A stretch of DNA of 8,943 nt, from positions 1-8,943 of the forward strand of contig JALGTI010000106.1 of NCBI GenBank assembly GCA_029821455.1, in the 5' to 3' direction. A program made the position numbers and the translations under genes. Each line of letters opens with the position of its first letter. Position 1 is the first letter of the stretch. This DNA is from Candidatus Zipacnadia bacterium. Lineage in GTDB: Bacteria; Armatimonadota; Zipacnadia; Zipacnadales; Zipacnadaceae. Of the stretch, positions 1 through 7,053 are shown one piece after another. The notes beneath the pieces were generated by a model. That model was given only the letters and a program-made list of their open reading frames with translations, did not search any database and was not told the DNA's origin.

Positions 1-432
1 GCGCGGGCCGAGGCGGTCCTGGAGGCAGCCGGCGCTACGCTGGACAAATTCACGGTCCTCTCTCCCGCGACCGGCATCATTGATGATACCCACGTTCGCG
101 TTGGTGAGATGGTTAAGCCCGGGTCAGCGATTGCCACGCTGGTTGATTTCTCCGACACGTGGGTTACAGTCTATGTCCCGGAGCCACAACTTGCGCGGGT
201 GCGCGTCGGCCAGACCGCTGAGGTCAGAGTTGATGGGCTGCCCGACCATCCCTTCCTTGGCACTGTAAGGCGCATTGCATCGGAGGCCGAGTTCACCCCC
301 AAGTACGTACAGACTGCCGATGAGCGTGCCCGCACTGTCTTCGCGGTCGAGATCGCGCTGCCCAATGACGAGCAGCTTCTCAAGCCCGGCATGCCCGCTG
401 ACGCGATTATCACTGCTACTCCACTCCCCTGA
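1..432 (+). CDS. HlyD/YbhG-like membrane fusion protein, C-terminal part (5' end outside window)
   Basis: This is the periplasmic adaptor of an ABC exporter, which links inner-membrane permeases to the envelope. The frame is open from base 1 to the TGA at 430-432, giving 143 visible residues, about the last 40-45% of a usual 320-340 residue adaptor. Visible residues 16-49 (LDKFTVLSPATG...GEMVKPGSAIATL) form the second half of a lipoyl/barrel-sandwich domain. A beta-barrel domain follows (WVTVYVPEPQLARVRVGQ), then the segment FTPKYVQTADERARTVFAV. That last segment is typical of YbhG/YhiI-type adaptors and not of RND-pump adaptors. The protein ends in the usual LKPGMPADA membrane-proximal strand. 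The signal peptide or anchor and the coiled coil lie upstream of the window. An ATPase gene follows 13 bases downstream, which fits a ybhGFSR-type operon. Substrate unknown. Confidence 0.93.
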   Translation, partial: ARAEAVLEAAGATLDKFTVLSPATGIIDDTHVRVGEMVKPGSAIATLVDFSDTWVTVYVPEPQLARVRVGQTAEVRVDGLPDHPFLGTVRRIASEAEFTPKYVQTADERARTVFAVEIALPNDEQLLKPGMPADAIITATPLP

Positions 433-434
433 CT

Positions 435-439
435 GGAGG
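435..439 (+). promoter_or_regulatory. Shine-Dalgarno fixing the start of the first ATPase gene
   Basis: GGAGG lies six bases before the ATG at 446. It selects that ATG over the longer open frame that begins at 275 inside the adaptor gene. The protein starting at 446 opens exactly where ABC ATPases usually open (MSSLAVQARGLSVKFG). Confidence 0.8.
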
Positions 440-445
440 CCCGCT

Positions 446-1402
446 ATGTCCTCCCTGGCAGTCCAAGCCCGTGGCCTGAGCGTGAAATTTGGCGATGTCA
501 CTGCCGTTGCAGGCCTGGACCTGGATGTCAAAGAGGGCGAGATTGTTGGCCTCGTCGGCCCGGATGGTGCGGGGAAGACTACGACTATGCGGGTGCTATG
601 CGGCATCCTGGTTCCCGATGCGGGCGAGGCAGTTGTCGCCGGTCATGACGTTCTGAGAGAGCCAGACAGGGTCAAGGCCCGGATAGGCTATCTGCCCCAG
701 CGCTTCGCGCTGCACCCGGACCTGACCGTAAATGAGAACATCGCGTATCTGGCAGACCTGTACAGTGTCCCGGCGGGGACTTGGCAGCAGCGCCGGGATG
801 AGTTGCTCGAGATAACCGACCTGGCACGGTTTGCGAACCGCCAGGCCGTACAGCTTTCCGGCGGGATGCAGCAGAAGCTGGCCCTGATCTGCACCCTCAT
901 TCACAGACCCGAAGTTGTCTTCCTCGACGAACCGACCACTGGCGTGGACCCAGTATCCCGTCGCGACTTCTGGCACATCCTTTACGATCTGCCCAGGCAA
1001 GGCGTCACCGTGGTGGTGACCACGCCGTATATGGACGAGGCCGCGCACTGCAGTCGCATCGCCTTTATGCACCAGGGCCGGGTGCTGGCCCAGGACAGCC
1101 CGGCGGCGCTGCGTGCGGCCATCACCGCGCGCATCCTAGAGGTCCGCTGCCGGCCCCAGCGTACCGCGCGCGAAGCACTCAAGCGTTACCCTACGATTGA
1201 GGGCGTCGAGGTGTTCGGGGACCGGCTGCGTGTTGCTGTGAGTGCCGAGGCCGACCCTGCCGCCATCAGGCGAGTCCTCGAGGAGGCCGGGGTCACAGGC
1301 CTCGATATTCGGGAGAGCGCGGCCTCGCTCGAAGACGTGTTTGTGGCGCTTGCGGTGGGCCAACAAAGCCAGGAGGACGACTCCAGGGCAGGTGAGGAGT
1401 AG
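446..1402 (+). CDS. ABC exporter ATPase, first subunit (equivalent to YbhF N-terminal half)
   Basis: This is the cytoplasmic nucleotide-binding subunit (318 aa) that powers an ABC-2 exporter. Walker A is GPDGAGKT at residues 38-45, the Q-loop Gln is 85, the signature LSGGMQQK is at 137-144, Walker B VVFLDE is at 157-162 with catalytic Glu162, and the D-loop is around 166-168. The switch position reads TTPYMDEA, so Pro194 replaces the usual histidine. From memory, the first half of E. coli YbhF also has GPDGAGKT and LSGGMKQK and also lacks this His. The C-terminal extension (about 230-300) ends in SLEDVFVALA, as in DrrA/YbhF-type ATPases. The stop TAG shares its last base with the next gene's GTG. 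I infer that it pairs with the second ATPase, contributing the intact signature to the hydrolytic site and its own Walker A to a degenerate site. Confidence 0.93.
   Translation: MSSLAVQARGLSVKFGDVTAVAGLDLDVKEGEIVGLVGPDGAGKTTTMRVLCGILVPDAGEAVVAGHDVLREPDRVKARIGYLPQRFALHPDLTVNENIAYLADLYSVPAGTWQQRRDELLEITDLARFANRQAVQLSGGMQQKLALICTLIHRPEVVFLDEPTTGVDPVSRRDFWHILYDLPRQGVTVVVTTPYMDEAAHCSRIAFMHQGRVLAQDSPAALRAAITARILEVRCRPQRTAREALKRYPTIEGVEVFGDRLRVAVSAEADPAAIRRVLEEAGVTGLDIRESAASLEDVFVALAVGQQSQEDDSRAGEE
1390..1399 (+). promoter_or_regulatory. Shine-Dalgarno for the GTG-started second ATPase
   Basis: The run AGGTGAGGAG at the 3' end of the first ATPase gene offers AGGTGA six bases before the GTG at 1402 and AGGAG two bases before it. 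This supports GTG as the start, since no ATG is available before the ATP-binding core. Its position inside the upstream gene favours translational coupling. Confidence 0.65.
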
Positions 1403-2361
1403 TGGGCGTCGCCGTACAGGTAGATGGACTGGTCAGGAAGTTCGGCGACTTCATCGCGGTCAACGAGGTCAGCTTTGAGGTGCGTGAGGGGGAGATATTC
1501 GGCTTCCTGGGGCCGAATGGGTCAGGCAAGTCCACAACCATACGCTGTCTGTGTGGTCTGCTGCTGCCAAGCGCCGGGACGGTTGCAGTCCACGGGCTGG
1601 ATGTGCGCCGCCACGCCGAAGAGATACGCGCGCAGATTGGCTATATGCCCCAGTTCTTCTCCCTGTACAGCGACCTCAGTGCTCGCCAGAACATTGAATT
1701 CTACGCCGCTATGTATGGCGTGCCCCGAGCCGGGCTACAACAGCGAATGGGTGAGGTATGTGAGCGGCTGGAACTGGGGCCGATCATGGAGCGGCCTGCC
1801 GGTAACCTGTCCACCGGCTGGCGGCAGCGCCTGGCGCTGGCCACCAGTATCCTGCACCGCCCGCCGCTGGTCTTCCTTGATGAGCCGACCAGCGGCGTTG
1901 ACCCAATCACACGCCGGATGTTCTGGGAAGTGATTGATGACCTGGCCCAGGATGGCACCACCGTTTTTGTGACCACCCATGTTATGGACGAAGCCGAGCA
2001 CTGCACGCGGCTGGCGATGATGCACTATGGCCGACTGATAGCGCAGGGCAGTCCTGATGAGATGCGGTCGCGGCATGCAAAGAATATGGTCGAGGTGCGA
2101 ACCGGGAAGCTGTGGGACACCCTGGCGGTGCTGCAGGCCTCGGATGCGGTGGTAGAGGCTGTAGTGTTCGGCGATGCAATCCACGCGGAATGCCACGCGG
2201 CGCTCACGAATCCGGCCCAGACTGTGCGCGAAGTGTTGCGGAGTGCCAGGATCTCCGTTGAGTCGGTAGCAGCTATCCAGCCCACAATGGAAGATGTATT
2301 CGTATCGCTGGCCCGCAGGTATGGCCATCCTGAGCACGTCGCAGCAGGGGGCGATGGCTGA
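1402..2361 (+). CDS. ABC exporter ATPase, second subunit (equivalent to YbhF C-terminal half)
   Basis: This is the second cytoplasmic nucleotide-binding subunit (319 aa, GTG start). Walker A is GPNGSGKST at residues 37-45, the Q-loop Gln is 84, Walker B LVFLDE is at 156-161 with Glu161, and the switch His is 193 (TTHVMDEAE). The signature at 136-140 reads LSTGW instead of LSGGQ, so the second signature residue pair is changed. E. coli YbhF has a similarly degenerate signature (LPLGF) in its second half. With the first ATPase this predicts a heterodimer with one competent and one impaired ATP site. The C-terminus ends in the typical MEDVFVSLARR. The first base of the gene lies in the stop codon of the previous gene, and its TGA overlaps the permease ATG by one base. 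Two separate genes in place of the YbhF fusion is the main departure from E. coli. Confidence 0.93.
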   Translation: MGVAVQVDGLVRKFGDFIAVNEVSFEVREGEIFGFLGPNGSGKSTTIRCLCGLLLPSAGTVAVHGLDVRRHAEEIRAQIGYMPQFFSLYSDLSARQNIEFYAAMYGVPRAGLQQRMGEVCERLELGPIMERPAGNLSTGWRQRLALATSILHRPPLVFLDEPTSGVDPITRRMFWEVIDDLAQDGTTVFVTTHVMDEAEHCTRLAMMHYGRLIAQGSPDEMRSRHAKNMVEVRTGKLWDTLAVLQASDAVVEAVVFGDAIHAECHAALTNPAQTVREVLRSARISVESVAAIQPTMEDVFVSLARRYGHPEHVAAGGDG

Positions 2362-3488
2362 TGAGACTGAGGCGCATGCTGGCCATCGCCAGAGCCGAGT
2401 GGATTCATAACCGCCGCGATCCGCGCAGCCTAGTAGTGATCGTGGTCCTGCCCGTGGTACTGCTGTTGCTGTTTGGCTACGGCATCAACTACGACCTGCA
2501 GCACATACCGTTTGCGGTGTATGACCTGGACGGGACTGAAATGGGTCGCAGCCTGATTCAGCAGTTCCAGCACAGCCGCTACTTCTCACTAAGGGAGGTC
2601 ATCACCGACCGGCGGCGCGTGGATGTGCTGCTGGACACCGAGGAAGTAGTATTCGTGCTGGTGGTGCCCCCCGGATTGGGTCGGGACCTGGGAGCCGGAC
2701 GAGATGCAAAGGTTCAGGCGCTGCTGAACGGATCTGACACGGTCCGCGCAAATGTGGCACTCGGCTACATCGAGGGGGCCATACTCGACTACTCGACGAA
2801 GCTCGGAATCGAGTTCGCCAGGCATCACGGCCTGAGCGGGACCACGCCCTTCACAGTCCACCCGATCATTTTCTACAACCCAGGCCTGGAAAGCGACAAT
2901 TTCATCATCCCCGGGCTGATTGTTCTGTTGCTTGCAGTTCTGACCGCCTTGCTCACTTCAACCTGCATTGTGCGCGAACGGGAGTTGGGGAGCTTTGAGA
3001 CGCTGGTGGCCTCCCCGGCCACCGCCTTGGAGATTATGCTCGGAAAGATGCTCCCCTACGCGGTCATGGCCTTCGCCGATGTGCTGTTGTGTATCATCGC
3101 CGGCCGCCTCATCTTCGGGGTGAGGGTGACAGGCAACATCTCGCTACTGCTGGCTATCAGCATCGTGTTTCTGGCAGCCTCGCTGTCAATTGGCATCCTG
3201 TTCTCTGCGTTGGCACGGACCCAGCGCGTGGCAATCTTTCTGGCATTTCTGGGAACGTTTCTGCCCACGGTGCTGCTATCGGGCTTCGTGTTCCCCCTTC
3301 GCAGCATGCCTGCTGCTCTGCAACTCATATCAAAGGTTATTCCGGCTACCCATTTCCTGGTCGTCGTTCGCTCCATCTATTTGAAGGCCTCAGGAATGGC
3401 CGTGCTGTGGCCGCTTGTGCTCATTCTGGCTGTCTTTGCAGTCACGCTGCTCGCAATCGCAGCGAAGGCCTTCAAGAAACGCATCTAG
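2361..3488 (+). CDS. ABC-2 type permease, YbhS-like (first permease subunit)
   Basis: This is an inner-membrane transport subunit (375 aa) of the exporter. The N-terminus carries the cytoplasmic motif HNRRDP (residues 16-21), then the first membrane segment at about 24-42 ending in FGYGI. A large periplasmic domain spans about 45-178. Five further hydrophobic segments lie near 180-204, 231-253, 259-283, 290-311 and 348-369. The coupling-helix motif RERELGSFETLVASP is at 205-219, just after the second segment, as in ABC-2 exporters. FGYGIN and the YNPG...NFIIPGL stretch match what I recall of E. coli YbhS, which is about the same length. The ATG shares its A with the upstream stop (TGATG), implying coupling to the ATPase. 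Probable partner of the next gene in a heterodimeric permease. Confidence 0.93.
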   Translation: MRLRRMLAIARAEWIHNRRDPRSLVVIVVLPVVLLLLFGYGINYDLQHIPFAVYDLDGTEMGRSLIQQFQHSRYFSLREVITDRRRVDVLLDTEEVVFVLVVPPGLGRDLGAGRDAKVQALLNGSDTVRANVALGYIEGAILDYSTKLGIEFARHHGLSGTTPFTVHPIIFYNPGLESDNFIIPGLIVLLLAVLTALLTSTCIVRERELGSFETLVASPATALEIMLGKMLPYAVMAFADVLLCIIAGRLIFGVRVTGNISLLLAISIVFLAASLSIGILFSALARTQRVAIFLAFLGTFLPTVLLSGFVFPLRSMPAALQLISKVIPATHFLVVVRSIYLKASGMAVLWPLVLILAVFAVTLLAIAAKAFKKRI

Positions 3489-3497
3489 CGAGGACAA

Positions 3498-4622
3498 ATG
3501 CTTCGCTTCATCCAGGTAATTAAGAAGGAATTCATCCATCTGCGGCGTGATCCGATGGCGCTGCGCCTCGTTATTGTGGCGCCAATCATACAGCTCATTA
3601 TGTTCGGCTACGCAGCAACGCACGATGTGCGCAATGTGCCGGTGGCTGTTTTCGATGGCGATCGCAGCGCCGAAAGCCGCCAGTTGATTGAAGAGATCGA
3701 ACACAGTTACTACTTCCATCTAATCCAAACGGCGGACGATCCCCGGGACATTGAGCGGCGGCTGCAGTCTGGTGAGGCGATGATTGGTGTCCAGATACCT
3801 CGTGATTTCCAGCGGAAGATAATGCGGGGCACCCCGGCGCAGATAGGCCTTTACGTTGATGGGACCGACTCAAACACCAGTGGGGTTGCCACCGCTTATA
3901 TGCTGGGGATCCTGCGGCAGGGCGCGGCCAGCATGCAGATTCGGCAGGCGCGCACGGAGGGGCGCCTCAGAATGGCCCCCCCGAGCGTGAGCGTCGAGCC
4001 CCGCGTCTGGTACAACATTGATCTGAGCAGCATCAACTTTATGGTGCCCGGTGTGTTCGGGCTGATTCTCCTGGTGCTCACGGTGATGCTTGGCGGCCTC
4101 TCCATCGTCCGCGAGCGCGAAACCGGAACCCTGGAGCAACTGTTGGTCACACCACTGAAGATCTGGGAGCTGCTGTTGGGCAAGCTCGTCCCGTTCGCCC
4201 TGGTGGCGACGCTGGACGCCAGCGTCATCTTCTTGCTGGCGCTCGGCTGGTTTCATGTGGTGTTCCGGGGCAGCCTCACGTTATTGGTGGCGATGGCGCT
4301 AGTGTTCCTGGTCAATAACCTGGGCTTCGGGCTGCTCATTTCTACCCTCTCACGCACTCAGCAGCAGGCACAGTTGACGGCATTTCTGTTCATTATGCCC
4401 TCGGTACTGCTTTCGGGGTTCTTCTTTCCCATAGCCAATATGCCAGTGCCAATGCAGTACGTGACCTACCTGATACCACTCCGCTACTTCCTGGAGATTG
4501 TTCGGGGGATATTCCTCAAGGGGGCCGGTATAGGCGTGCTGTGGCCGCAGATGCTAGCCCTGACCGCCTTTGCCATCGCCCACTTCGCCGCCGGGATCGC
4601 AGCCTTCCGCAAGCGACTCTAA
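3498..4622 (+). CDS. ABC-2 type permease, YbhR-like (second permease subunit)
   Basis: This is the second inner-membrane subunit (374 aa), with the same architecture as its neighbour: HLRRDP near the N-terminus, one membrane segment ending in FGYAATHD, a large periplasmic domain, then five C-terminal membrane segments. The motif RERETGTLEQLLVTP falls at residues 205-219, exactly the same numbers as in the first permease, so the pair are paralogues. LGFGLLISTLSRTQQQAQ and VLLSGFFFPIANMP match my memory of E. coli YbhR better than YbhS. The start has GAGG four bases upstream and lies nine bases after the previous stop. Both permeases end in the same style (AFKKRI and AFRKRL), so this terminus looks natural and not cut by the IS remnant that begins almost at once. 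No terminator hairpin is visible after the stop. Confidence 0.93.
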   Translation: MLRFIQVIKKEFIHLRRDPMALRLVIVAPIIQLIMFGYAATHDVRNVPVAVFDGDRSAESRQLIEEIEHSYYFHLIQTADDPRDIERRLQSGEAMIGVQIPRDFQRKIMRGTPAQIGLYVDGTDSNTSGVATAYMLGILRQGAASMQIRQARTEGRLRMAPPSVSVEPRVWYNIDLSSINFMVPGVFGLILLVLTVMLGGLSIVRERETGTLEQLLVTPLKIWELLLGKLVPFALVATLDASVIFLLALGWFHVVFRGSLTLLVAMALVFLVNNLGFGLLISTLSRTQQQAQLTAFLFIMPSVLLSGFFFPIANMPVPMQYVTYLIPLRYFLEIVRGIFLKGAGIGVLWPQMLALTAFAIAHFAAGIAAFRKRL

Positions 4623-5401
4623 AGCCAGCAAACTCGATAACACCGAGATATTGTGCTCCTGCAGAGCAAGCGAACCGGTCGGGTCAGAGGAAAGCACAGC
4701 AGCCGTTTCACCAGTCCTGAATCTCCTGCGAAGGCGGTTCGAGACCTTCGAGGATATGTCGCACGACGAGCCTGAAGTCATCGTAATCAACAATTGGCAA
4801 CGCTTCGCAATCTGCAAGACCCAACCGCCAAACTCATCAGCCTACCCAATGATTTGGCGGGCCTAAGCTGCCTCAGCCCAGATCAGTTATAGGCTTTCAA
4901 AGCGGTCTTTAAGCCTTTTCAGCACCATCCTGGTTCCATCCCGCTCCTGGAGGTCAGCGGCATGCACCGCCATGACCAGCCCCATTGTGTTCACCACGAG
5001 ATGGGGCTTGCGCCCGTCGACTTCATTGGCCGTGTGTTGGCCACCTGGCCCGCTGTTTCCGTGGTTTTAACGCTTTGGCTATCAATTATCGCTGCGCGGG
5101 GAGTGGGCTAGTGACCGCTCTGTCTTCGCACTTGCTCGGCCCAAGCATTCATCGCCTGTTCCCAGGTGCCGTCCAGGCGCCACCAGCGAGCATAGTATTG
5201 AACCATACCGCACGGCGGCAACTCATGCGGCAGTGTCCGCCCGCTACAGCCGCTACGCCTCAAGTAGAATACGGCGTTGACTAGCTCCCGCAGTCTGGTG
5301 GTGCGCGGCCGACCGCCGGGTTTGGGCGGCGGCAGCAGCGGTTCGATAATCTTCCATTGAGCAGCAGTCAGATCGCTAGGATAAGCTCTGCATTCGGCCA
5401 T
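4623..5401 (-). pseudogene. Decayed IS5-family (IS427-group-like) transposase
   Basis: Reading from 5401, the first part is a clean transposase N-terminus (AYPSDLTAAQWKIIEPLLPP), ending at a TAG at 5108-5110. The same frame goes on across the stop as PTPRAAIIDSQSVKTTE, which holds the first catalytic Asp. After a frameshift near 5060 it continues as DGRKPHLVVNTMGLVMAVHA, then RDGTRMVLKRLKDRF, to a TAA at 4887-4889. Beyond that the frame still reads LIWAEAA, stop, ARQIIG, stop, then FGGWVLQIAKR, where relatives have LIWADGAYAGK...FGWVLQIVKR. The second catalytic Asp is therefore Glu and two more positions are TAG. Similarity fades below about 4740, with traces perhaps to 4620. Terminal inverted repeats and target duplications could not be placed, so the outer limits are approximate. 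The copy cannot be active. Confidence 0.88.
5108..5401 (-). CDS. IS5-family transposase N-terminal fragment (DUF4096-type), 97 aa
   Basis: This is the longest open piece of the transposase remnant above. Its features are AECRAYPSDLTAAQW, the proline-rich EPLLPPPKPGGRPR, LRELVNAVFYLRRSGC and WRLDGTWEQ, which are hallmarks of the helix-turn-helix N-terminal domain of IS427-group transposases. The usual CQWR is changed to CSGR, and HDFPPW-like sequence is HELPPC, so even this open segment has drifted. In the family the first frame is often joined to the second by frameshifting. Here homology simply continues in frame past the stop, so the TAG looks like a nonsense mutation. It is unlikely to be a functional gene by itself. 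Confidence 0.7.
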   Translation of the reverse strand: MAECRAYPSDLTAAQWKIIEPLLPPPKPGGRPRTTRLRELVNAVFYLRRSGCSGRTLPHELPPCGMVQYYARWWRLDGTWEQAMNAWAEQVRRQSGH

Positions 5402-5496
5402 CGGTAGGTATTGACCGGCTAGCGTCTCGTCTGAACGAGCTCGAGAGTACAGCCAGAATTGAGGCAGCCAGAGAGCTAATAGGTCGAGCCGAGGGA

Positions 5497-6446
5497 TTAG
5501 CTACGAAGTGCACAGGAAATGCCACGCTGAACGGTTCGCCGTCCGAATACTTGGCGTGCTGGCGAGAAGCCATCCGGCGATTCGAAGCTATGATTTCGAA
5601 CCTCGATTAGATAGATGACACTCCGCAGCTCTGCCCAAAGCATATAGACGCCACTCTGCACCAGCAGAACCGGACTCTTGCCAGACTTCCGAGTGGAAGC
5701 CGTCATCCGCGGCAACACCAGACGCCCACCCTCTGCCCACTGTACCTGCACAAAGTCTGCTCGACGGACAGGCCCCTCGACCTCTGGCACAACCATGCAG
5801 GAAGTCGGAGGTACGTCCGGGCCGTATGGCAAGCACCGAGCCAAGACTGTGGATAGCTCTTCTCCGCTCATCTTGGCGGGATGATTTCGCGTGCTGGCGC
5901 CATGACAGCCAGTAGACCCCCCTGTAGCCACTGCCACTTAGTTGCGAAGTGAGTTCACAACCGGGAGCCAGCGAAATTTTGGGGCCGTCCTTCGAGAGAC
6001 TAGAGGGCGGCTCTTAGGCTTGATGTAGGACATCTCAAGCAGTGCGAGGTACTGACCGCGGGGTGGGCATCCAAGGCGACAAGTAGGTCGAATCTGAGAT
6101 TCCATAGAGTCGCGCGCCAAGTTATACGTTTCATACTATTTGTCTCCTATGATGGGAAGCGATCTGACAAGCGGTATCATCGCTGGCGGCGTGCTCCAAT
6201 CTTTTGCGAGGCCCAGGGCCAGTTCGGATTTCAAAGCTCCCCACCTGGGGCCCGCTGGAGGCACTAGCACTGTCAAGCTTCCCTACGATGAAATCGTTCT
6301 GCCTCATTAATGTTGAAAGCTCCCTCGCCCATCACATCGGCCGTCGGTGCGATGTTCAAGGCAGTCGGACAGGCCAGAGTCACGTTGGTCAGACCCAACG
6401 CCATCGCGATAAGCGGTCCGGCCATCGTGCGCTTCTGGCGCGACAT
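5497..6446 (-). pseudogene. Broken gene for a secreted protein, probable beta-barrel-like envelope protein
   Basis: The ATG at 6446 opens a 57-residue frame with a good signal peptide: a basic start (MSRQKR), a hydrophobic core (MAGPLIAMALGLTNVTLA), then CPTALNIAPTADVMGEGAFN. I remember secreted proteins of environmental bacteria whose mature end reads like ALNIIPTADVL, but I cannot search. The frame stops at 6273-6275. A neighbouring frame from about 6312 carries on (QVGSFEIRTGPGPRKRLE), and other frames hold PLVSRRTAPKFRWL near 5970 and RADFVQVQWAEGG near 5750, faintly like later parts of such proteins. I infer one gene of about 300 codons with several frameshifts. AGGAAGGGG lies about 12 bases before the ATG. 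The N-terminal part is much firmer than the rest. The 147-codon open frame 5497-5937 is taken as part of this decay; on its own I do not recognise it. Confidence 0.42.
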
Positions 6447-6514
6447 TATGCTTACTCGCCCCTTCCTGTCTGAGCCAGGACCGTGCTCCCTCACGTATAC
6501 GATGGCCGGACAGC
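6413..6514. repeat. Near-perfect 16-base inverted repeat, arms 70 bases apart
   Basis: The left arm at 6413-6428 and the right arm at 6499-6514 are reverse complements at 15 of 16 positions; the core is TCCGGCCATCGT. The 70-base centre holds the ATG (6446) and ribosome-binding region of the broken minus-strand gene. The left arm lies inside that gene's signal-peptide codons. The octamer CGTATACG at 6494-6501, itself a palindrome, touches the right arm. It could be a long-loop hairpin in the transcript, a paired protein-binding site, or remains of an insertion. No function can be assigned. Confidence 0.6.
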
Positions 6515-6788
6515 AACACCTGCCTATCTCCACAAGAAGATGGCCGCGCCGCCATTGTCCTGCTGCTAGATGACTGGTTGGTTCTGACGCTCTTCTCCCT
6601 CGCCCCCGGGTTAGGCATCCCCTGCCGGCGCCCCACCTGCCGCTGAGCGGATAGCCATCATATCCTCAGACGAGCGCTCCCCCAGAATCATTGAGGCAAT
6701 CAGCTCACTGCATACGAAGGCCGCCCCAAAACACGTAGAACTGCTTACACAATACCGGCGTGTTCTCTGGTAACATTATCAGCAGCAG
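6447..6788. other. Stretch without a recognisable gene
   Basis: No open frame on either strand here looks like protein; the available frames are short and of arbitrary composition. The stretch should contain the upstream region of the broken minus-strand gene and the promoter of the plus-strand operon that begins at 6804. TAACAT at 6771-6776 is a possible -10 box, but no -35 hexamer sits at a good distance, so I do not call a promoter. Confidence 0.5.
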
Positions 6789-6794
6789 AGGAGG
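6789..6794 (+). promoter_or_regulatory. Consensus Shine-Dalgarno before a TTG start
   Basis: AGGAGG lies nine bases before the TTG at 6804. It is the strongest ribosome-binding site in this half of the window and is the main reason to accept a TTG-started small gene. The same frame has a stop at 6771-6773 and offers no ATG between that stop and the TTG. Confidence 0.7.
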
Positions 6795-6803
6795 CGAACC
6801 AAC

Positions 6804-6938
6804 TTGCTGACACTCGTAATCCTCGTTTCCGTTGTGGTTGCCCTGGTCGTCGTTTGCTCTAAGCTCCGCGAGCACAACAGCCGGCTCTCGAGCCTCGAGC
6901 AGACAGAAGAGCAGCCGTCCGCAAAGTCGAAGAAGTGA
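6804..6938 (+). CDS. Small single-pass membrane protein, 44 aa
   Basis: The TTG start with a perfect AGGAGG site opens a 44-codon frame ending in TGA at 6936-6938. Residues 2-18 (LTLVILVSVVVALVVVC) are one hydrophobic helix. Residues 19-44 are short, polar and charged (SKLREHNSRLSSLEQTEEQ, then PSAKSKK), with heptad-like Leu spacing at 21, 28 and 31 that could give a short coiled coil. This is the layout of a small anchored bitopic protein, perhaps with the tail in the cytoplasm given the Lys/Arg after the helix. I do not recognise a family. It lies 115 bases upstream of the PDZ gene on the same strand and may be the first gene of that operon. The hydrophobic run and the site together make chance unlikely, though the protein has not been compared with anything. 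Confidence 0.6.
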   Translation: MLTLVILVSVVVALVVVCSKLREHNSRLSSLEQTEEQPSAKSKK

Positions 6939-7053
6939 TGCCCTCGAGGCAGACCGTCAGGCGAGCAGCACTCATCACAAGCGCGTCACCGGCTGACAGC
7001 TCGCGGAGCGCATCACGGCGTGCGTACTTGGCTGACGCCCACGGGAGAGCAAC

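Noticed and set aside
275..445. Longer start for the first ATPase
   Set aside because: The upstream extension overlaps the adaptor gene in another frame, is Ser/Pro-rich noise, and the GGAGG site points to the ATG at 446.
1735..2337. 200-codon open frame on the minus strand within the second ATPase
   Set aside because: The plus strand has full ABC motifs over the same bases. The minus frame is a shadow.
4570..4866. 98-codon plus-strand frame overlapping the permease end
   Set aside because: It begins inside the permease in another frame, has no ribosome-binding site, and its downstream part lies over the transposase relic read on the other strand.
5427..5440. Small hairpin CTCGT-CTGA-ACGAG near the 5' side of the transposase relic
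   Set aside because: A five-base stem with no T-run is too weak for a terminator, and I could not match it to a partner repeat at the other end of the element.
6000..6134. 44-codon minus-strand frame with a strong AGGAGA site eight bases before its ATG
   Set aside because: The site is good (6143-6148), but the frame (MKRITWRATLWNLRFD...) has no hydrophobic run or recognisable motif, and it lies inside the decayed gene, where another frame looks more protein-like. It could be a real small gene but I cannot support it.
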